From: Nostoc sp. NMS9
Lineage (GTDB): Bacteria > Cyanobacteriota > Cyanobacteriia > Cyanobacteriales > Nostocaceae
DNA: 64,000 bases
Direction of reading: 5' to 3'
NCBI RefSeq assembly: GCF_017114995.1
Contig: NZ_JABXKL010000019.1
Span: 186,001 to 250,000, forward strand
In this document: piece by piece, positions 44,172 to 52,211 of the stretch
How the letters are laid out: every line of letters starts with the position of its first letter
Position numbering within the stretch: the first letter of the stretch is position 1
Notes under the pieces: model-generated
Databases searched by the model: none
The model's input: the letters and a program-made list of their open reading frames with translations, nothing else
What the model was told of the DNA's origin: nothing
Translations under genes and position numbers: made by a program

Positions 44172-47100
44172 TTAAGATTTTCGTTCATCTGTAATTCCCC
44201 AGATTAGTTGCTTCATGGGATCGGGTTCTGACTGGCGGAAATCAACCCACATCATGCCTTCTAGAAAAATTGGTAATTTTGGAGTTTGAACACAATCTGG
44301 AAGTAGTACAGGAATAACGGGACATCGTCGTCTAACAAATTCCCGCAAAAAAGCATCTAATTCTGCGTCTTGCCAGGGGCCAGTATTATTCTTTCCAATA
44401 AAGACAGCCGCAGCTTTTATATTCCTGATCTGTTCTTCCAATGCTCGTTGCCAGGGTAAACCGGGTCGGAGTTCCCATTCATCTAGCCAAGGCAAAATCC
44501 TAAATTCTTTAAGCTCTTGGCCAATGAGCTTGACATTTGGCTTATCATCGCTATTGTGGCAGAGAAATACGTCGAAGTCTTTTGTTGCAATTTTCCCTTG
44601 AACTGAAGAAGTCGCAGTTTCACGATTGCGTTGCAAGTTGGCAGTTTTATCCATTTCTGCAAGAGTGGATGCCTGTGTTTCTGTTATTTGCTCTGCCTGT
44701 TCTTGATCTATCAAAAAAATAGGAGTTTCACCACAAACGCTACAACCAATCCAGTCAAAACCACGTTCACGCCGCATCTGGATATGCTGTTCAGGAATTG
44801 TTGCACCACAATTATGGCAAGCAAGAGTGCGCCGCTGTTTGATACTTTCTGCTAACGCCCGTCGCTTCAAATGAATCAGGATGTAATCTTCAAATTGAGA
44901 GCGAGTTTGTTCATTTGCCGCTCTGTCAAAAAAGAGTGTTAATTCTCCCTTACCCTCTTGAACTTCCCGTAAGAACATACCGCATAATCCACCCACTTTT
45001 GCTTTGTAAGTTGCGGCATTTTTCCATAAGTCTTGTTTGATAAAAAATCCACTTCTTGTGAGCCTCACGGCTAAAGTTGCATAAATATTGAGAACTGCAC
45101 CTTCAAATTCAAAAATTACTGTTTGACCTTCTGGATTAGGTGCATCGGGCCATTCACGGGTAAATTGTGATGGAAATACCAAATACGCGACATCGTCCGC
45201 CGATTGGCGTAACACTAACTCGTGGTATAGTAACTCTTCAACCGTTGCAATTAGCAGTAGTTCTTCGAGCGCTTTATCCTTAATTCGCTCATCTTCTGAC
45301 ATCCGAAAACGCCCGTGTCGTGCATCTTCTTCAGCGATACTGCCTAAACCATCAGGTTCATCCTTAGCAGCATTAATTAGGGCAGAAGCGTAAGCATCTA
45401 GCAATTCGGGTTGCAGTAAAACATAATTTCCAAAAGAAATTCGTCGGATTAAGTCCCTCGACTCGACTCGTCCAATACAGATATCAAATTGGGAACGCAA
45501 CTTTTCTGTCTCGGTAGGAGCGTTTTCAGACTTTAGGAATGCACGATATAAGTCATCTACTGTAGATAACAATCGCTCGGCTTTTTTTTCTGCAATTAAG
45601 AAATCTTTGATTTGCTGGAAGAGTTTTGTTGAGCTGACGCTTGGCAAAGCTTTCCAATTAATAGCGTTGCGAATTGCATCGATTAGTTCTGGAATTTTCC
45701 ACCCCTCTCTGGCGCTAGTTTCAAAGTATCCATCAAAGCCTAATTCTTTTACCCATGTATCGATACGCTTTTGACTAACGCCGATACCACCGCGATCTGC
45801 ACGAGCAGCAACCAGAAATTTCTTTAATGAAGAAGTACTAGAAGACTGAAGCCGTTGTGCTTGAGTGAGCGCCCGATCCCAGTGACGCACTCCAGCGAAG
45901 GGATCAGTTTCACTACGAGTATCGAAGATAATGAGAGCAACAGCTACTTCGTTTAGGTGCAATTGATGAATCAAACGATAGCCTGGTTGCCCTGCCAGAT
46001 CCCATAGCATAGTTTCACGAGTCTTTGCTTGAGAACTTTCTACAATGCCTTGTTTATCGAACGTCCAAACTCGCCGTCCGTGAGTTGATTCCGTTGGCTG
46101 GAAGTGTTCGCCACTTAGCACTAAACCAAGTCCAGATTTTCCTACTCCGCTATCTCCTACTAAAACAACTTTGGCATTAGCATAATGAACCGAAGATGAA
46201 ACCGAAGGAACAGTCAATAAGGTAGGAAAGTCTAACTCCCAAATATGGATGATCGTGTCCTTTTCTCCAAGTGTGGCAAGAATAGGCAGCTTTGGATTGA
46301 AGGCAACGCTGGAGAGCCATTTAGCCGAAGTGGATTCATGGATAACTGCTATAGTTTCCCAAGTTTTGCAATTCCAGAGTCGAACAGAGTTATCCAGAGA
46401 TTTAGATACAAGAAATTTACCGTCGAAGGAAAAAGAAACATCAGTCACTGCATCTGCATGTCCTTCAAGAACCCTAGTTAGCGATCCAGTGGCAGTATCC
46501 CAGAGCATGATCGTACCATCAAGAATTGCTGATGCCAACACTTGACTATCCGGCGACCAGGCTATAGCAAGAAATTTGCTATTTTTTAAATTTATGGACT
46601 TGGAGGATGTTTGAGTTATGTAAGAAGCTACTAGCTGTAATTCATTTGTTTCGGCTAACTCGGCGTGCAACTCCCTTAACTCTGTCATTTGAACTTCTAT
46701 ACTTTCCTTGTTTTCAATCTCTTCGAGATTACTCAATATCTCGTTCCATTCTCGTTCTAATTGTTGCAGCTTTTCTAGCTGTTCTAGGTGCTTTTGGTGA
46801 GCAGCATGAATCTTGTAAAGACTAATGCTAGTTAGATTTTGATCTAATAAGGCTAGCATTTGCCCGCTTGAATCCCAAACAAGATTACCTAATCTTTTGT
46901 TTTCTAGTAATTCATCTAATAGCTCATCAAAAGATTGACGTTTATAATAATATGTTTTTGGAAATTTATTATTAATAATATTAATATCATTTCTAGAAAA
47001 AAACTGTAAGCTCTCATTACTATCAGAGTATATAACAAATGTTTCTTTATCAGGTCTATTGACCTTGTTGTCGCTAAAGAGATTCGCTATCTTTTTAGAA

Positions 47101-47735
47101 GTAAATTCTATTTTTCTAGAAAAACTTTTAAGTTTTTCCTCTATATCCTCTATTTTTTTTTCTGTTTGTGCATCCCAAAAATTAATTTTTGTAGGAAAAA
47201 TATTTTTTTTATTTATATATTTTTCTGTTTGTGCATCCAGCCACTCAAATTTTGCAGAAATTGTTTTAAGTTCTTTCTCCATTATTGTTTGTATTTGTGT
47301 ACCCCCCAAAACCTTAATTTCTTTATTATTATAGTAATCGCTATTTCTTGATGCAAACATTTTTCCAGATGGACACCATGCGATCGCATTACTGTTCTCA
47401 TTTTCAATTGCAGATCGTAGATCGCCTGTGTTGGTATTCCAAATCTTTATTGTGTCATCGCCAGAGACTGATGCTAAAACTTCTCCATCTGGCGACCATG
47501 CTATTCCAAATATAGTGTCTGTATGTCCTTCAAGTACGGACATAAGCTCTCCAGTTTCTGTATTCCAAAGCTGGATTGTATGGTCTTTGGAGGCTGAAGC
47601 AAGCTTTTTCCCATCTGCTGACCATGCAATTTGAGTGATGATGTCACTGTGTCCTTCCAGGGTATAGCGCAGCTTGAAACCTGAAGGTGGCGAGAGAACC
47701 GAATTTTCCTGCTCTGAACTTGCTACTTCAGACAT
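44172..47735 (-). CDS. WD40 / Ras-like GTPase / zinc ribbon / TIR protein
   Basis: 1187 aa. WD40 repeats at 20-110 (LEGHSDIITQIAWSADGKKL), interrupted by a Lys/Asn-rich insert and coiled coil (HLEQLEKLQQLEREWNEI, about 310-360), resuming at 385-500. Ras/Roc-like GTPase about 520-690: P-loop GDSGVGKSG, G3 WDLAGQPGY, G4-like AARADRG, G5 TSAREG. Then a helical/wHTH-like region. Zinc ribbon about 970-1000 (CHNCG...GCSVCGE). C-terminal TIR about 1050-1187 (DFDVFLCHNSDDKP, LDEWELRPGLPW). TIR domains of this type are often NADases. A GTPase-gated immune or cell-death effector is inferred. Confidence 0.9.
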   Translation of the reverse strand: MSEVASSEQENSVLSPPSGFKLRYTLEGHSDIITQIAWSADGKKLASASKDHTIQLWNTETGELMSVLEGHTDTIFGIAWSPDGEVLASVSGDDTIKIWNTNTGDLRSAIENENSNAIAWCPSGKMFASRNSDYYNNKEIKVLGGTQIQTIMEKELKTISAKFEWLDAQTEKYINKKNIFPTKINFWDAQTEKKIEDIEEKLKSFSRKIEFTSKKIANLFSDNKVNRPDKETFVIYSDSNESLQFFSRNDINIINNKFPKTYYYKRQSFDELLDELLENKRLGNLVWDSSGQMLALLDQNLTSISLYKIHAAHQKHLEQLEKLQQLEREWNEILSNLEEIENKESIEVQMTELRELHAELAETNELQLVASYITQTSSKSINLKNSKFLAIAWSPDSQVLASAILDGTIMLWDTATGSLTRVLEGHADAVTDVSFSFDGKFLVSKSLDNSVRLWNCKTWETIAVIHESTSAKWLSSVAFNPKLPILATLGEKDTIIHIWELDFPTLLTVPSVSSSVHYANAKVVLVGDSGVGKSGLGLVLSGEHFQPTESTHGRRVWTFDKQGIVESSQAKTRETMLWDLAGQPGYRLIHQLHLNEVAVALIIFDTRSETDPFAGVRHWDRALTQAQRLQSSSTSSLKKFLVAARADRGGIGVSQKRIDTWVKELGFDGYFETSAREGWKIPELIDAIRNAINWKALPSVSSTKLFQQIKDFLIAEKKAERLLSTVDDLYRAFLKSENAPTETEKLRSQFDICIGRVESRDLIRRISFGNYVLLQPELLDAYASALINAAKDEPDGLGSIAEEDARHGRFRMSEDERIKDKALEELLLIATVEELLYHELVLRQSADDVAYLVFPSQFTREWPDAPNPEGQTVIFEFEGAVLNIYATLAVRLTRSGFFIKQDLWKNAATYKAKVGGLCGMFLREVQEGKGELTLFFDRAANEQTRSQFEDYILIHLKRRALAESIKQRRTLACHNCGATIPEQHIQMRRERGFDWIGCSVCGETPIFLIDQEQAEQITETQASTLAEMDKTANLQRNRETATSSVQGKIATKDFDVFLCHNSDDKPNVKLIGQELKEFRILPWLDEWELRPGLPWQRALEEQIRNIKAAAVFIGKNNTGPWQDAELDAFLREFVRRRCPVIPVLLPDCVQTPKLPIFLEGMMWVDFRQSEPDPMKQLIWGITDERKS

Positions 47736-47882
47736 ACTGTTACTCCGTTCGGCACTAACTAAAGGATTCTAGAAGATTAAGGTCTACTGAGTTTTTTTCA
47801 CGCAATCAAATAGGACTCCTATAGTTGAATTATATTTATAATACTTTTGAGCGCGATCGCCTTTGCCGTAAGTTGGGTTGAG

Positions 47883-48176
47883 CTAAGGAAACCCATCATC
47901 TAATACTCCAACACGATGTTGAAGTACCTCAACACGACTTTGGAGTACCTCGACACGATGTTGAAGTACCTCAACACGACTTTGAAGTACCTCGACACGA
48001 TGTTGAAGTACCTCGACACGATGTTGAAGTACCTCAACACGATGTTGAAGTACCTCAACACGACTTTGAAGTACCTCAACACGATGTTGAAGTACCTCAA
48101 CACGACTTTGAAGTATATGTCGCTTATTTAAAGTAATTTTTTTGACAACCTGAATAAAAACTTCAGTACAATCCAC
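47883..48176 (-). CDS. doubtful ORF encoding heptad repeats VEVLQHR/VEVLQSR
   Basis: 97 codons. A non-repetitive start, MDCTEVFIQVVKKITLNKRH, then ten 7-residue units with V and L at coiled-coil a/d-type positions and an H/S alternation, then GVLDDGFP. The 21-bp unit keeps three frames open on both strands, so openness alone is no proof. The coiled-coil reading and the unique N-terminus make it possible but unproven. Confidence 0.3.
   Translation of the reverse strand: MDCTEVFIQVVKKITLNKRHILQSRVEVLQHRVEVLQSRVEVLQHRVEVLQHRVEVLQHRVEVLQSRVEVLQHRVEVLQSRVEVLQHRVGVLDDGFP
47904..48113. repeat. 21-bp tandem repeat, ten units
   Basis: Ten consecutive copies of TACCTCaACACGAtgTTGAAG. Two variants (GATGTTG = H, GACTTTG = S) follow the order H S H S H H H S H S. 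The unit length is three heptamers and seven codons. Confidence 0.92.
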
Positions 48177-48299
48177 TAAAAATAATTAGGTCGATCTTAA
48201 TTTGCTTTAATTTTTCCGAATTATCTCTCAGAGAAGTTTATTGTTGCATTGGTTAGAGTACATGCAGTAATCCTATAACTTCCTTCAGGAGCGCATTTT

Positions 48300-48671
48300 A
48301 TGGCACGACTAAAACGCAGTTCACCGACTCTCGAAAAGGCTCTCCGTCGAATTGCAGGAATGCGATCAATTAGCCCGACGCTAGAATTTGGCAACGGATT
48401 AAATTTGACAGACTACGACAGCCGCATCCAAACCTTGCAAACCCAGCTATCTACCTACAACACTTTACTCTCTAGCATAGATGAAATGGCAGGTCGCCTC
48501 TCTCTAATTGAAGAAGAATTGGGCGGCTATTCTGAAAAGATGTTAATGAGTGTGGCAACGCATTATGGCAAAGACAGTTTGCAATATGTCCAGGCGGGAG
48601 GCAAGTCACGCAAGAAATTATCACGCCGTTCGAGCAACACCCAATCCCCATCTGATACCGTTTCACTTTAA
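48300..48671 (+). CDS. hypothetical helical protein
   Basis: 123 aa. Basic start MARLKRSSPTLEKALRRIAG, then a central coiled-coil segment YDSRIQTLQTQLSTYNTLLS, IEEELGGYSEKML, and a basic Ser-rich tail (KSRKKLSRRSSNTQSPS). Similar small proteins occur in Nostoc but I know no function. The start is preceded by AGGAGCG at a reasonable distance. It may be DNA- or protein-binding; that is only from charge. Confidence 0.6.
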   Translation: MARLKRSSPTLEKALRRIAGMRSISPTLEFGNGLNLTDYDSRIQTLQTQLSTYNTLLSSIDEMAGRLSLIEEELGGYSEKMLMSVATHYGKDSLQYVQAGGKSRKKLSRRSSNTQSPSDTVSL

Positions 48672-48766
48672 GACTGATACAGATGGCAGGCAGGGGAGGC
48701 AGGGGAAGTAATTTGTATCAATAATTTAGTGAAATGGTATGAGAGTACAGCTAATCTCTCCACTCC

Positions 48767-49996
48767 CTATCCTGGCTTATGATCCAAACGAGTCGCTTGC
48801 TCTAGGGCGGCTTTTTCTTTGGCTCGGCGGACATAGGGTTGTAACTGAGTGCGATCGCAAGCTGTAAAAATACTCAGGTTTTCCAAGGTAATCCCCCGCA
48901 TTAACATTTCTACGCGCCAGGTTTGTTGTGCTTGGGCGATCGCTGGCGTTTGTCCTTGGGGAGTTAACAATCTCTCGCTCCATACTTGCCAACGTGTCTC
49001 AAGTTCTGATTCTGAAATAGGTGTGCCTGTATCATTTAGAAACATGGCTGTTTGAGCATCTTTACGACTTTTCAACCATTTGATTAAGGGATTATTAGTA
49101 AAGGAACCGTAGCGTTTGCCCAAAATCCATTGATTCAAAGGCACTTGACGGACAAATCCGGGAATTGTGATTTGCAGGAAGTGCCCTTGAGTATCGTAGA
49201 TTTGGTGCGATCGCTCCAAGCTAATTATTTCTGTGGCGGATAACCCAGACCCAAATAATACGTAAGCTAAGGCATAATCTCGTACTCCGAATTTCCTGGC
49301 TTGTTGCAGAATTTCGTGAACTAAAGTAGCTGGTAAATCAGCTATTTCTGTGGTGGTGAACCCTCCTTGTAAGGAGTTTATTGCTGATTCTGTTGAAGAT
49401 GACATGGCTCCATGTAAAAACAACTCCACCAAATTTTCCAGAAAATCATCCCGATCTTCCCAAAGTTCGTGAAATTCGCTGGTGAACTCAATTACTGCAT
49501 ATCCCAAAATCATCCCATTCAGCAAACTGGCTAATTTTTCTGCGGGTAAATAGGTATTTAGGTGTCCTTGCTGGATTACAGTAGCTAAATACTGAGCTAC
49601 ATAACGGTTTGCCTCTGTTACTCCCCTGCCTAGTGCGCGGCGATTTTCTGCCGGGAATTGGTCGGCTTCACCTACCACAGATCGGACGAACTCTGGTACT
49701 CGTTCTAATGCATGTAAGCTATCACTTGCATAATCTTTAAGAGCTTGGTAAACATTGCCGGGAGGTGTTGCCCGCCGTACCAGCGATTCACCTAAATCCT
49801 TGAAGGCTGCGGACTCTTCCAGCACAGCCAAAAGCAGTCCATGTTTATTGCCAAAATTCCGAAATAGAGTCACTTCGTTGACTTCGGCTTTTTCAGCAAT
49901 TTGGCGGGTTGTGGTAGCGCTAACACCCTGAGCAGAAAACAACTCAAGTGCAGCTTGAATCAGGCGTTGACGAGTGGAAATGAGTTGAGATGACAT
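48767..49996 (-). CDS. TetR regulator fused to a degenerate tyrosine-recombinase-like domain
   Basis: 409 aa from ATG 49996 (the track start at 50008 is TTG). Residues 5-60 are a TetR helix-turn-helix (TRQRLIQAALELFSAQGVSA, TTRQIAEKAEVNEVTLFRNF), followed by a ligand-type helical domain to about 200. From about 230 to 400 the sequence follows the XerC/D catalytic fold: RDYALAYVLFGSGLSATEII aligns with RDxAxxxxLxxTGLRxSEL, then VRQVPLN, and a C-terminal helix series. The catalytic Arg, His-x-x-Arg and Tyr are missing, so it should be inactive. Divergent from a desaturase gene, with palindromes at its own promoter. Confidence 0.8.
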   Translation of the reverse strand: MSSQLISTRQRLIQAALELFSAQGVSATTTRQIAEKAEVNEVTLFRNFGNKHGLLLAVLEESAAFKDLGESLVRRATPPGNVYQALKDYASDSLHALERVPEFVRSVVGEADQFPAENRRALGRGVTEANRYVAQYLATVIQQGHLNTYLPAEKLASLLNGMILGYAVIEFTSEFHELWEDRDDFLENLVELFLHGAMSSSTESAINSLQGGFTTTEIADLPATLVHEILQQARKFGVRDYALAYVLFGSGLSATEIISLERSHQIYDTQGHFLQITIPGFVRQVPLNQWILGKRYGSFTNNPLIKWLKSRKDAQTAMFLNDTGTPISESELETRWQVWSERLLTPQGQTPAIAQAQQTWRVEMLMRGITLENLSIFTACDRTQLQPYVRRAKEKAALEQATRLDHKPG

Positions 49997-50004
49997 AGAA
50001 AAAT

Positions 50005-50067
50005 GCAAGTGGCACTTGCAGGAAGTATCAGAGTTCTGCTAGCATAACAAATGTAAGTGATACTTGC
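50005..50067. promoter_or_regulatory. paired palindromes, candidate TetR operators
   Basis: GCAAGTGGCACTTGC (50005-50019) is a perfect 15-bp palindrome 9 bp from the TetR start. GTAAGTGATACTTGC (50053-50067) is a close second copy 33 bp further on, toward the desaturase gene. Consensus GYAAGTGnnACTTGC. Position between divergent genes suits autoregulation and control of the desaturase. Confidence 0.65.
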
Positions 50068-50169
50068 TTTACTCTACTGTAACGAACTAGTATACAGGGC
50101 GGGTAAATCTCTGTGGGATTATGCCCAAGAAAAAGCAAATCGCTTTCTCATCCATCAACAGGAATTTTT

Positions 50170-51051
50170 ATGACCGCAAATTTTGGGGCGTTCGCTAAAA
50201 GCGTTGGCGAAGCCATCGCCCCTGAGAGAGGCAACTCACCTCGACTCAGTTGGACAAATGTAGTATTTTTTACTACATTTCATGCTTTAGCACTTCTGGC
50301 TCCTTGGTTTTTCTCCTGGCCAGCATTAGGTTTGCTAGTGTTTCTCCACTGGTTATTCGGGAGCATTGGTATTTGCCTGGGATATCACCGACTACTAAGC
50401 CATAAAAGTTTCCAGGTTCCTAAGTGGTTAGAGTATGCGATCGCCCTGATCGGAGCGCTGGCTTTGCAAGGAGGGCCAATTTTTTGGGTAGGTGGACACC
50501 GCCAACATCACGCCCACACAGAAGATATCAATTTAGACCCCTATTCTGCTCAAAGAGGATTTTGGTGGAGCCATATATTGTGGATTTTCTACCCACGTCC
50601 AGAATTTTTTGACTATGACACCTATAAAAAATATGCTCCTGACTTAGCCAGACAACCCTTTTATTGTTGGCTAGATCGCTACTTCTTGCTATTGCAAATA
50701 CCCTTCGGGCTGCTGCTTTATGCTCTAGGAGGATGGTCTTTTGTATTCTACGGAGTGTTTCTCAGATGTGTCTTGCTTTGGCATTCAACCTGGTTTGTGA
50801 ACTCAGCATCACACCTATGGGGTTATCGCACCTTTGATGCTAATGATGGCGCTCGTAATCTTTGGTGGGTATCCCTCGTCACTTATGGAGAAGGATGGCA
50901 CAACAACCATCATACTTATCCCCACATGGCGAAATCTGGGTTGTCTTGGTGGGAAATTGATGTTACTTGGTGGAGCATCTTAGTGTTGCAGACTTTGGGT
51001 TTAGCTAAAAAGGTTGTCTCGCGTCCTCCTCAAGGTGCAACTCACGGCTAA
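50170..51051 (+). CDS. acyl-lipid fatty-acid desaturase (delta-9, DesC-like)
   Basis: 293 aa from ATG 50170, which has AGGA seven bases upstream; the track GTG at 50113 adds 19 unlikely residues. Membrane di-iron desaturase with three His boxes: HRLLSH (H73-H78), HRQHH and HNNHH. Hydrophobic spans VVFFTTFHALALLAPWFFSW and LGLLVFLHWLFGSIGICLGY, and a later pair. Inserts a double bond in membrane lipid acyl chains using ferredoxin electrons. Near the N-terminus, FAKSVGEAIAPERGN is encoded by an interspersed-repeat-like sequence. Confidence 0.92.
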   Translation: MTANFGAFAKSVGEAIAPERGNSPRLSWTNVVFFTTFHALALLAPWFFSWPALGLLVFLHWLFGSIGICLGYHRLLSHKSFQVPKWLEYAIALIGALALQGGPIFWVGGHRQHHAHTEDINLDPYSAQRGFWWSHILWIFYPRPEFFDYDTYKKYAPDLARQPFYCWLDRYFLLLQIPFGLLLYALGGWSFVFYGVFLRCVLLWHSTWFVNSASHLWGYRTFDANDGARNLWWVSLVTYGEGWHNNHHTYPHMAKSGLSWWEIDVTWWSILVLQTLGLAKKVVSRPPQGATHG

Positions 51052-51081
51052 ATTGCAACCAAATTATCATAAATTTGTTAT

Positions 51082-51104
51082 GCCGATTGCTTCTTGCAGT
51101 CGGC
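51082..51104 (+). terminator. probable terminator of the desaturase gene
   Basis: GCCGATTGC ttctt GCAGTCGGC stem 30 bp after the stop, followed by TTACTAATTTTTA. The stem has one bulge; the T-run is imperfect. Confidence 0.55.
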
Positions 51105-51172
51105 TTACTAATTTTTATCAGTAGTATTTCACGGTAAAATCTAACGGATTCAATCACCGTAGTGCATCAAGT

Positions 51173-52006
51173 GTGAAAACTGACAGCATTTTTTATCGCC
51201 TTTTTCAAGAATTTCCTGGGATCTTTTTTGAATTAATTGGCAATCCACCCCAAACGGCAGAGACTTATAAATTCTCCTCAATTGAAATCAAGCAAACTGC
51301 ATTCCGTATAGATGGTGTTTTTATCCCAACACAAGGAGAAGAAAATCCGATTTACTTTGTTGAAGTCCAGTTTCAAACTGACACAGAAATTTATTCACGC
51401 TTATTTTCAGAAATTTTTTTATACTTACGCCAAAATAAACCTCAAAATTCTTGGCGAGGAGTAGTTATCTATCCCAATCGCAGTTTAGATACAGCAGATA
51501 TCAAGAATTACAGTGAATTTTTCACTAGCCAGCGCATCAGTCGCATCTACCTTAATGAATTAGGTGAAACTGCATCATTGCCAGTTGGAATTGCTACGAT
51601 GAAATTAGTCGTCGATGAAGAGGAGACAGCAATTATAGCTGCTAGACAGTTAATAGACAGAACCCAGCAAGAAATCAACATCGAACCACAACGGCGGCAG
51701 TTACTAGAATTGATAGAGACAATATTAGTTTACAAGTTTCCGACGATGAGTCGAGAGGAGATTGAAGGTATGTTTGGGTTAAGTGATTTGAAACAAACAC
51801 GAGTTTATCAAGAAGGTAAACAAGAAGGCAAACAAGAAGGCAAGCAAGAAGGCAAGCAAGAAGGAGCGCGTGAACAAAAGTTTAGAATGATACCTTTGTT
51901 GTTGAGATTGGGATTGAGTTTTGAAGAAACTGCGAAAGAGTTAGGTTTGAGTCTAGAAGAGATTCAGCAAGAAATACAAAAACAGCCTCCAAGTCAGGAT
52001 ACGTAA
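51173..52006 (+). CDS. DUF2887 (Rpn/PD-(D/E)XK-type) protein, second locus
   Basis: 277 aa, GTG start. Homologous along its N-terminal 200 residues to the 20821 gene: FYRLFQEFPGIFFELIGNPP, RIDGVFIP (Asp), YFVEVQFQ (E..Q), RISRIYLNELG. Then a 12-bp DNA repeat encodes (GKQE)4, and a different C-terminal helix pair replaces DUF4351 (LRLGLSFEETAKELGLSLEE), resembling the DUF2887/Rpn tail that follows such linkers. Intact, single copy here. Possibly nuclease-like; role unknown. Confidence 0.82.
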   Translation: MKTDSIFYRLFQEFPGIFFELIGNPPQTAETYKFSSIEIKQTAFRIDGVFIPTQGEENPIYFVEVQFQTDTEIYSRLFSEIFLYLRQNKPQNSWRGVVIYPNRSLDTADIKNYSEFFTSQRISRIYLNELGETASLPVGIATMKLVVDEEETAIIAARQLIDRTQQEINIEPQRRQLLELIETILVYKFPTMSREEIEGMFGLSDLKQTRVYQEGKQEGKQEGKQEGKQEGAREQKFRMIPLLLRLGLSFEETAKELGLSLEEIQQEIQKQPPSQDT

Positions 52007-52211
52007 CCTACAATTACAGCAGAATCCAGAATTCAGGAGCGGAGCCGGAGACGCTCCGCCCCGCTGCGCTAACAGAAGTAAAACAGGCTTTATACTTGGC
52101 TTTGAGACTTAGCTTGTGTACCTCACTAACTTGAAATTCGCTGCATCCTTTATCAAAGATTTACCTACATATTCTTGCTATTTTCCATTCCCATAATTTT
52201 TAATTTTTTCT

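Larger units (their letters stand above)
47736..48299. other. spacer dominated by a minisatellite
   Basis: Holds the 21-bp tandem array (47904-48113) and AT-rich flanks. Apart from the doubtful repeat-encoded ORF, no gene is evident. Confidence 0.5.

Noticed and set aside
47916-48131. Plus-strand and second minus ORFs in the 21-bp array (47900, 47916)
   Set aside because: Same-unit shadows; the 21-bp period opens several frames at once.
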